Assembly (NCBI RefSeq): GCF_012843905.1
Contig: NZ_JABAGC010000035.1
Coordinates: 1-36,349, forward strand
DNA length: 36,349 bases
DNA from: Clostridium sp. SM-530-WT-3G
GTDB taxonomy: Bacteria > Bacillota > Clostridia > Clostridiales > Clostridiaceae
Direction of reading: 5' to 3'
Within the stretch, counting starts at the first letter, position 1; each line of letters starts with the position of its first letter. The notes under the pieces are model-generated. The model was not told where the DNA came from and made no database searches. It saw nothing but the letters and a program-made list of their open reading frames with translations. Below are positions 35,262 through 36,349 of this stretch, piece after piece. The position numbers and the translations under genes were made by a program.

Positions 35262-35350
35262 TAGTTCGTATATAAAATTACACTTTAAAATAATGTTAAA
35301 AAATATAATTTTTAGCATTATTTTAGTTTATTATATTTTATCACGAACTA
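35262..35350. repeat. 89-bp imperfect palindrome in the putP leader
   Basis: The ends TAGTTCGT (35262-35269) and ACGAACTA (35343-35350) are exact complements. The inner arms (35287-35302 against 35309-35324) pair as a 16-bp stem with one wobble around a 6-nt loop. The intervening arms also align with few gaps. The element ends about 22 bases before the putP start codon, just beyond the Shine-Dalgarno. Confidence 0.55.
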
Positions 35351-35520
35351 TGCATGTATAGAAGAAAAACTTTACCACATTAAAGCGTCAAATTAGATAT
35401 AGGGGAAACTTATATATGCAATTTATTAAACGTTTCATAGAAAATATTAAAATTTTCTATGGTATTCTTAATCTAAGTAAGTTTATGTTATTTAATTCTA
35501 CAGCAAATTAATAATACATT

Positions 35521-35979
35521 CTAAACTGGTTCACATTCATCAATAATATACCAATCATTATTCTTTTTACTAACAGTAAATGTTATTGGAATGTTGCTTG
35601 AACTGCCTATGTTATTATCTTGAGAATCTGTCATAAAAACCGAGTAAATCATGGTAACATAAATGTTATTATTCTTTGACTCCCTAGAAAATTCTTTTAA
35701 TGAGAAATTTATTTTGACAGGTTTAACATATTCAGTATTATCTACATCATAAGTGTTAAATACATTTACATTCTTAAATACTTCTTCTGACATATGCCTA
35801 GATAACTCATCAGAATAACCATCTTTAGTAATGAATGCCTCCTTAACGACATTAGAAATATCTATATTACTAGCATTACTTATACTGCTGCAACCATTAA
35901 ATATGCTCACACCCATAACTACTACTAATACAAATATATATTTTACGTATAACTTACTTACAGAAAACATCGAAAACAC
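35521..35979 (-). CDS. Small lipoprotein of unknown function
   Basis: A 152-residue exported protein. A hydrophobic signal segment (about 13-28) ends in a lipobox-like IFNGC, so Cys30 would be lipidated and the protein anchored on the outer face of the membrane. The mature part is a mostly beta domain (VKPVKINFSLKEF, IYVTMIYSVFMTD, IPITFTVSKKNNDWYIIDECEP) like many DUF4829/NTF2-type clostridial lipoproteins with a WYI-D end. The function is unknown and no neighbouring partner is evident. Confidence 0.7.
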   Translation of the reverse strand: MFSMFSVSKLYVKYIFVLVVVMGVSIFNGCSSISNASNIDISNVVKEAFITKDGYSDELSRHMSEEVFKNVNVFNTYDVDNTEYVKPVKINFSLKEFSRESKNNNIYVTMIYSVFMTDSQDNNIGSSSNIPITFTVSKKNNDWYIIDECEPV

Positions 35980-36294
35980 ATCCTTTACGAGCTACTCTAT
36001 ATATAGCTCTTTTTCAATTACTTTAATATAATTTTAACTAATCCCGCCCTAATTTACAATATTTGTATAATGCAATAAATAAAATAATTATTCACTTTAT
36101 TTTTTTAGTTGTTATCATAGCTCATTACTCTTTCTAGGACTATATAAAACATTCTATAAAACATTCTAAAAAATGTAGTTTTCTAAACGTTCTATAGTCA
36201 CCAGTGCATACTATATAAAATTTTTCCTTACATAGCTGTTTTTAAGAAATGTTGTTTTGTATATTATTTACCTTTTGTGGCAATGATCTAAACG
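35980..36294. other. Intergenic region with a tandem 12-bp repeat
   Basis: No ORF is supported. Two perfect tandem copies of TATAAAACATTC lie at 36143-36166. An outer GACTATA (36138-36144) and TATAGTC (36193-36199) inverted pair encloses them. This may be a regulatory region for the plus-strand gene that starts at 36306. Confidence 0.4.
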
Positions 36295-36305
36295 AGGTGA
36301 ATAAA

Positions 36306-36349
36306 TTGATAGAAAATGATATTGATTATAAAAATTTAGAAACACTTAT
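36306..36349 (+). CDS. Start of a plus-strand gene, cut by the window end
   Basis: A GAGGTG Shine-Dalgarno (36295-36300) lies 5 bases before a TTG, which opens a frame reading IENDIDYKNLETL to the end of the window. The nearby ATG frame closes after eight codons. Only 14 codons are visible, so no product can be assigned. Confidence 0.45.
   Translation, partial: MIENDIDYKNLETL

Noticed and set aside
1..36349. CRISPR array, tRNA, rRNA or retron-type RNA.
   Set aside because: No regularly spaced direct repeats, no cloverleaf and no reverse transcriptase were seen on reading both strands.

Overview
The window is AT-rich, with clostridial codon use. It carries desulfoferrodoxin, a rubrerythrin and a PutP-type sodium symporter typical of strict anaerobes, and strong Shine-Dalgarno sequences. 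I infer a Clostridium sensu stricto chromosome; the species cannot be fixed from this sequence. Nearly all genes from 361 to 29026 lie on the minus strand and form one large defence and mobile-element island. The housekeeping-like part starts at about 29.2 kb.

Layout. (1) 361-6481: a complete type I restriction-modification operon, hsdR-hsdM-hsdS. (2) 6599-8484: an intact IS1182-family element. (3) 8490-19173: a cluster I do not recognise as any named system. In transcription order it holds a frameshifted coiled-coil gene, a 217-residue unknown, a decayed gene, a 125-residue small protein with its own strong promoter and operator, a methylase fused to a specificity domain, a primary-type sigma factor, and a large RecQ-like helicase with a long unknown N-terminus. 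(4) 19194-20761: a 5'-truncated RibD_C/DHFR-family fragment and an IS982-family element. (5) 20796-22099: a HEPN-MNT toxin-antitoxin pair and a gene remnant. (6) 22151-29026: a three-gene pPIWI-RE system (PD-(D/E)XK nuclease with zinc ribbon, DinG/XPD-like helicase, PIWI-RE protein). Its divergent promoter region contains an operator-like dyad over the -10 and a terminator-like hairpin just before the first ribosome binding site. (7) 29266 onward: a diguanylate cyclase that has lost its sensor N-terminus at the island edge, an oxidative-stress operon (77-residue unknown, rubrerythrin, desulfoferrodoxin), a degenerate RNase H-like protein, putP, a lipoprotein, and the start of one more gene.

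How they work together (inference). The type I system and pPIWI-RE are classical nuclease-based defences and HEPN-MNT is an abortive or addictive module. The sigma factor, RecQ-like helicase and methylase-specificity fusion are the best candidates for something undescribed. A group-1-like sigma factor sits 11 bp upstream of, and is surely co-transcribed with, a defence-type helicase. The neighbouring methylase-specificity gene and the 125-residue gene share a repeated operator-like element. Truncated genes at about 19.19 kb and 29.2 kb, plus two IS elements, indicate that the island was assembled by several insertions.
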